Of a stretch of DNA of 47,104 nt, positions 43,883-47,104 are shown piece by piece. The position numbers and the translations under genes were made by a program. The stretch's first letter is position 1, and every line of letters starts with the position of its first letter. The notes beneath the pieces are model-generated. The model was not told the DNA's origin. It did not search any database and saw only the letters and a list, made by a program, of their open reading frames with translations. The stretch comes from Clostridia bacterium (GTDB taxonomy: Bacteria > Bacillota > Clostridia > Oscillospirales > Acutalibacteraceae), in the NCBI GenBank assembly GCA_017439585.1, contig JAFSIV010000019.1:1-47104 (forward strand), in the 5' to 3' direction.

Positions 43883-43964
43883 ATATTTATAGGGTTGCAT
43901 TTTGTTAGTTCTTAATGTTATATGAATTGTTTTTTAAGAGTAAAAATATAATCGAGGAGTTTTT

Positions 43965-45341
43965 ATGGTTATAATAGATGAACAAACTCAACTTATTAAG
44001 GATACTTTAGGTATTCAAAAAATTAAAGAAAATACAGTTTACCGTCCGCTATCTTATGTGCGGGATGTTAAGGCTGAGGAAGGCAGAGTTTTGCTTAATC
44101 TTTTAACTGGCGAAATGATTTTGGTTGATGAAGAGGAATTTTCATTATTTTCTAAAACTGCCGATATGGAAAATGATACTGTTAAGGAATTAATAGAAAA
44201 GTGGTTTTTAGTGCCGGAAGATACAGTTGATGCAAATATTTCAAAACAGTTAGTAACAGTTATAAATGCTATAAACAATATTTATACTGCCCCTAAACTG
44301 ACAAGTTTTACAATATTACCTACGACTGATTGTAATGCCCGTTGCTTTTATTGTTATGAACTTGGTTGCGAAAAGAAAACAATGACCGAGCAAACTGCAA
44401 TGGATATTGTTGATTATATTATTGCAAAAAAACAAGATGGTGAAATAAAGCTTCGTTGGTTTGGCGGCGAACCGCTTTATAACAGCAAGGTAATTGATAT
44501 TATTTGTTCGGAACTCAACAAACGCGGTGTTAAATTTTATTCTAATATGATTTCTAATGCTTTTCTTTTTGATGATGAAATGATGGAGCGTGCTGTTGAT
44601 GTATGGCATCTTAATCGTATTCAAATAACTATTGACGGCCCGGAAGAGCAGTATAACCGTATTAAAGCTTATATTAACCCCAATTGCGAAAGCCCTTTTA
44701 AAAAGGTTATTTATAATGTTGAGTATCTTTTGAAGAAAAATGTTAATATAGCCGTAAGACTAAATGTAGATAAACATAATGTTGAGCAAATTTTCTCTTT
44801 GGCAGATTTTTTATTAGAAAAATTTAGCAAATACCCTAATTTTTTTGCTTATCCAAACCGTATATTCGATGATACTTGCAAAAATATGTTGAAAAAAACC
44901 GAAGATGAAGAAGCAGAATTAAACGATAAGATTTTTGAGTTAAAAGTCAAATTTCAAAATCTTCTTAATTATAGAGCGAAATACAGTAGACTTATAAGGT
45001 TTAAAAATCACTGTATGGCAGATTCGGATACCTCGGTAATGATTTTGCCCGATGGAAAACTCGGCAAGTGCGAACATTTTACTGATTCTAATTATATCGG
45101 CAGCATATATGAAGATAAACTGGATTTTAAAATGTTGAATTGGTTTAAACAAATGACTTCGGTAAAACCTGAATGTGATGAATGTGATTTAAGACCGGCA
45201 TGCATTTATGTTAAATGTTGCCCAGCAAAAAGAATTCGTTGCAATGCGAGTGAAAAAGCAATTAAAGAAAAAAACCTTGAGGGATATATATTAGAAACTT
45301 ATAAAATTAGGAAGAGTGGCAAAAATGAAATTGAGATATAA
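43965..45341 (+). CDS. Radical SAM/SPASM peptide maturase
   Basis: 458 residues. N-terminal region (about 25-85; YRPLSYVRDVKAEEGRVLLN, TGEMILVDEEEFSLF) resembles the small winged-helix-like segments of peptide maturases. The radical SAM cluster motif is C123-x3-C127-x2-C130 (CNARCFYC), the GGEP motif is 167-170, and MISNAF follows. The SPASM domain holds C350-x13-G-x4-C369, then C404-x2-C407-x5-C413-x4-C418 and C426, ligands for two more Fe-S clusters; the usual x3 spacing is x4 here. Such enzymes form thioether or C-C links on ribosomal peptides. The PqqD-like gene overlaps its 3' end, and the probable substrate is encoded just upstream. Confidence 0.9.
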   Translation: MVIIDEQTQLIKDTLGIQKIKENTVYRPLSYVRDVKAEEGRVLLNLLTGEMILVDEEEFSLFSKTADMENDTVKELIEKWFLVPEDTVDANISKQLVTVINAINNIYTAPKLTSFTILPTTDCNARCFYCYELGCEKKTMTEQTAMDIVDYIIAKKQDGEIKLRWFGGEPLYNSKVIDIICSELNKRGVKFYSNMISNAFLFDDEMMERAVDVWHLNRIQITIDGPEEQYNRIKAYINPNCESPFKKVIYNVEYLLKKNVNIAVRLNVDKHNVEQIFSLADFLLEKFSKYPNFFAYPNRIFDDTCKNMLKKTEDEEAELNDKIFELKVKFQNLLNYRAKYSRLIRFKNHCMADSDTSVMILPDGKLGKCEHFTDSNYIGSIYEDKLDFKMLNWFKQMTSVKPECDECDLRPACIYVKCCPAKRIRCNASEKAIKEKNLEGYILETYKIRKSGKNEIEI

Positions 45342-45588
45342 TTTTTTAATTAACGAAATGGGAGATTATTATATTGCAATCCCTACTAGTGAAGGTGTTG
45401 TTGAATTTAATGGTATTATAAAGCTTCAAGAAAAGGAAGCATTTATAATAGAAAAATTAAATGCTGATATCACCGAAGAAGAATTAGTAAAAGCGGTATG
45501 CGAAAAATTCGGCTGTGATGAGCAAGAAATGAAGGTAAGGGTTGGAGAAATTTTAGCTCAACTCAAAGCTGAAGATTTGTTGGTGTAA
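45325..45588 (+). CDS. PqqD-like peptide recognition protein
   Basis: 87 residues from ATG 45325 (MKLRYNFLINEMGDYYIAIP); AGGAAGAG lies seven bases before it. A GTG at 45316 is an alternative. The pattern is a beta-hairpin (YYIAIPTSEGVVEFNGIIKLQEKEAFIIEKL) followed by helices (TEEELVKAVCEKFGCDEQEMKVRVGEILAQLKAEDLL), that is the winged-helix PqqD/RRE fold that binds leader peptides and presents them to a radical SAM enzyme. It overlaps the end of the maturase gene by 17 bases, so the two are coupled. Confidence 0.8.
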   Translation: MKLRYNFLINEMGDYYIAIPTSEGVVEFNGIIKLQEKEAFIIEKLNADITEEELVKAVCEKFGCDEQEMKVRVGEILAQLKAEDLLV

Positions 45589-45591
45589 AAT

Positions 45592-46314
45592 ATGACTTGC
45601 AAATGTAGGATAGCCGATATTAAAGTTCAATTTGAACTTGAGTATGAAAGAACGGTAGATTCATTATCTGAATTTTGGGATAATTTTGAAAATCCTGATT
45701 TAAAATTACAAATCTCACCTGAAATGTTTGGGCTTGAAAGAAAACTGTTTTTTGGAGAGCACAATATAAATTATCACGATAAAACACTTGAAAATAATGC
45801 AGCTTTCAGAGTTCTTGCAGAAAAAACACCATCATACAATGCGGTTGTATTCCATTCCGCAACTTTCGATGTTGACGGTGTTGGGGTTGCGTTTGCGGCG
45901 CATAGCGGAACGGGTAAGACGACTCATATGATGCTATGGCAGAAGTTGTTGGGCGATAGAATGACGATTGTTAACGGAGACAAGCCTATTGTTCGTTTTT
46001 TTGAGGACGAGCCAGAGCAACCTTATGCATACGGAACGCCATGGAATGGCAAGGAAAAATTGGGTTGCAATATGCGCACACCCTTAAAGCATATTTGTTT
46101 TATTGAGCGAAGTGAAACCAATTATGTCGAAAAAATGGAGAAGAAAGAAGCCATTGATCGCATTTTTAATCAGGTTTACATGCCGAAAGACCCGATTGCT
46201 GTTATGAATACAATGCAGTTAATAGACCGTTTATTATCTTGCTGCAATTTATGGATTATTCATTGCAATATGGAGATGCAAGCGGCAAAAACCGCGTACG
46301 AGGCGGTTTTTTAA
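45592..46314 (+). CDS. HPr-kinase-like P-loop protein of the peptide cassette
   Basis: 240 residues. After an N-terminal domain of about 85 residues comes VVFHSATFDVDGVGVAFAAHSGTGKTTH with Walker A SGTGKTT (105-111), then VNGDKPIV (D130, Walker B-like) and AYGTPWNGKEKLG, an order typical of HPr kinase/PEP-carboxykinase-like small kinases. HPr-kinase homologues in lasso-peptide clusters phosphorylate their precursors, so a similar action on the peptide at 43642 is possible. A regulatory HPr kinase is less likely, as length and context differ. The ATG starts three bases after the PqqD-like stop. Last gene of the maturase operon; no terminator was seen. Confidence 0.8.
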   Translation: MTCKCRIADIKVQFELEYERTVDSLSEFWDNFENPDLKLQISPEMFGLERKLFFGEHNINYHDKTLENNAAFRVLAEKTPSYNAVVFHSATFDVDGVGVAFAAHSGTGKTTHMMLWQKLLGDRMTIVNGDKPIVRFFEDEPEQPYAYGTPWNGKEKLGCNMRTPLKHICFIERSETNYVEKMEKKEAIDRIFNQVYMPKDPIAVMNTMQLIDRLLSCCNLWIIHCNMEMQAAKTAYEAVF

Positions 46315-46318
46315 ATTC

Positions 46319-46480
46319 AAAATGCAAAAAGCAAAATGCAAAATTAAATGCAAAATGCAAAATTCAAAATGCAAAGTGCAAAGTGTAAAATGCAAAATTA
46401 TGGTGCGCCGTTAGGCGCGGATATATATGTCGCTTTGCGACACCGAAATTTTGCACTTATCATTTAGCATTTTGCATTAT
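46319..46480. repeat. TGCAAAA repeat tracts and hairpins before the four-helix-bundle gene
   Basis: Many near-copies of AAATGCAAAATGC and AAAGTGCAAAGTG (46319-46400) on one side, then hairpins GCGCC/GGCGC (46405-46418) and GTCGC/GCGAC (46429-46441), then the reverse complement of the tract (TTTTGCACTT..TTTTGCATT, 46449-46480). It looks like an inverted-repeat end. Confidence 0.8.
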
Positions 46481-46503
46481 TATTTACAGTGGGAGATATT
46501 TAA

Positions 46504-46857
46504 ATGAAAGATAATATTATCGAAACCAAAAGTTTTGATTTTGCTGTTAGAATTGTGAATTTATATAAGTATCTCACGGAAATAAATAAAGAATTTGTTT
46601 TGTCAAAACAGTTGCTCAGAAGTGGTACAAGTATTGGTGCAAATGTCTCGGAAGCCGAACGCGGACAGTCAAAAGCAGATTTTTATGCTAAAATGAGTAT
46701 TGCATTAAAAGAAGCAAATGAAACATATTATTGGATACGTTTGTTATATCAAACAGAGTATTTAAATCAAGAGCAGTTTGAGAGTATCGAAAATAGTATA
46801 AAAGAAATTATTGCTCTCTTAACTTCTATTTGCAAATCTACACAGAAATTTAAATAA
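46504..46857 (+). CDS. Four-helix-bundle protein (23S rRNA IVP family)
   Basis: 117 residues: MKDNIIETKSFDFAVRIVNLYKYL, then QLLRSGTSIGANVSEAERGQSKADFYAKMSIALKEANET, the signature of the family known as 23S rRNA-intervening-sequence proteins, with four predicted helices throughout. The same fold includes Avd of diversity-generating retroelements, but no reverse transcriptase lies here. Function is unknown. Such genes often lie in TGCAAAATGC-type repeats, as here on both sides. The RBS GGGAGATATTTAA is moderate. Confidence 0.88.
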   Translation: MKDNIIETKSFDFAVRIVNLYKYLTEINKEFVLSKQLLRSGTSIGANVSEAERGQSKADFYAKMSIALKEANETYYWIRLLYQTEYLNQEQFESIENSIKEIIALLTSICKSTQKFK

Positions 46858-46860
46858 ATG

Positions 46861-47104
46861 CAAAGTGCAAAATGCAAAATGCAGAATTATTTGTCATTCT
46901 GGAGCATTTGAAAAATGCGATAGAATTCCATTGAAAAACGGCAGACGACAATAGTTCAAGGGGATGCTATCACTCGCTATCGCTCGTTCCAGCATGACAG
47001 TTAATTGTAAAGTGCAAAATGCAGAATGATTTGTCATTCTGGAGTATACGCAGTATGCGATAGAATCCCCATGAAAAACGGCAGAAGTCAATAGTTCAAG
47101 GGGA
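46861..47104. repeat. Repeats after the four-helix-bundle gene
   Basis: A short TGCAAAATGC tract (46861-46883), then two copies of an 84-base direct repeat (46881-46964 and 47021-47104, offset 140) starting GCAGAAT.AT..TTGTCATTCTGGAG and ending AATAGTTCAAGGGGA. Between them, TTCCAGCATGACAG is an imperfect inverse of TGTCATTCTGGAG. The second copy reaches the window edge. No gene is visible. Confidence 0.8.

Noticed and set aside
43642-46314. Lasso peptide cluster
   Set aside because: No asparagine-synthetase-like cyclase or transglutaminase-like protease; a radical SAM enzyme is the central gene.
46319-46480. CRISPR array from the short TGCAAAA repeats
   Set aside because: Units are irregular, with no unique spacers and no cas genes.
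46504-46857. Avd gene of a diversity-generating retroelement
   Set aside because: No reverse transcriptase and no template/variable repeat pair with A-specific changes; the secreted-protein repeats do not show that pattern.
46894-47091. 65-codon minus-strand frame at the window end
   Set aside because: It consists of the 84-base direct repeats only.

Overview
The window reads as a chromosomal segment of a low-GC, Gram-positive anaerobe of the Clostridia, most likely an Oscillospirales/Ruminococcus-like gut or rumen bacterium. The reasons are AT-rich intergenic DNA, strong AGGAGG-type ribosome binding sites, a threonyl T-box leader, diaminopimelate dehydrogenase, ferredoxin-dependent indolepyruvate oxidoreductase, ferredoxin-type aldo/keto reductase, several radical SAM proteins, and a secreted protein with the CxxC repeats common in Ruminococcaceae. 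The taxonomic call is inference; no 16S gene or tRNA is present.

Region 1 (1-13250, minus strand) is housekeeping. One promoter (about 13222-13250) appears to drive polA, a fused phosphatase-RimI gene, tsaD, a lipid kinase, mreB, mreC, mreD and PBP2. A second promoter (3355-3383) drives minD, mgsA, hisS and aspS (aspS is cut by the window edge). This is a cell-elongation/division-site block, but minC, minE and rodA, its usual companions, are missing.

Region 2 (13300-25160) holds dusB-yebC, an aldo/keto reductase, RNase P RNA with its promoter, a P-loop ATPase with a decayed second domain, T-box-controlled thrS, and an operon of an acyl/aryl-CoA ligase with iorA and iorB (aromatic 2-oxoacid or arylacetate metabolism). 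Two long copies of a structured intergenic repeat lie here, with a compensatory base change in a stem.

Region 3 (25160-40815) is a mosaic of short operons: uvrB with a membrane protein, ddh, an AEC permease, two RNA methyltransferases (rsmF-like, rsmE), a DUF3810 metalloprotease-like protein, cysK, a small radical SAM protein, a pyridoxamine kinase, a HAD phosphatase, a tandem pair of CNNM/CorC proteins, and birA on a divergent promoter pair with a palindrome.

Region 4 (40815-47104) is the accessory part. It contains repeats, a large secreted repeat protein, and a compact peptide-modification cassette: a 40-residue Cys-containing candidate precursor (43642-43764) with its own terminator, a radical SAM/SPASM maturase, a PqqD-like recognition protein, and an HPr-kinase-like P-loop protein. 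No protease or exporter is seen. It looks like a RiPP-type system and is the best candidate for something undescribed. A four-helix-bundle gene embedded in TGCAAAA-type repeats ends the window.
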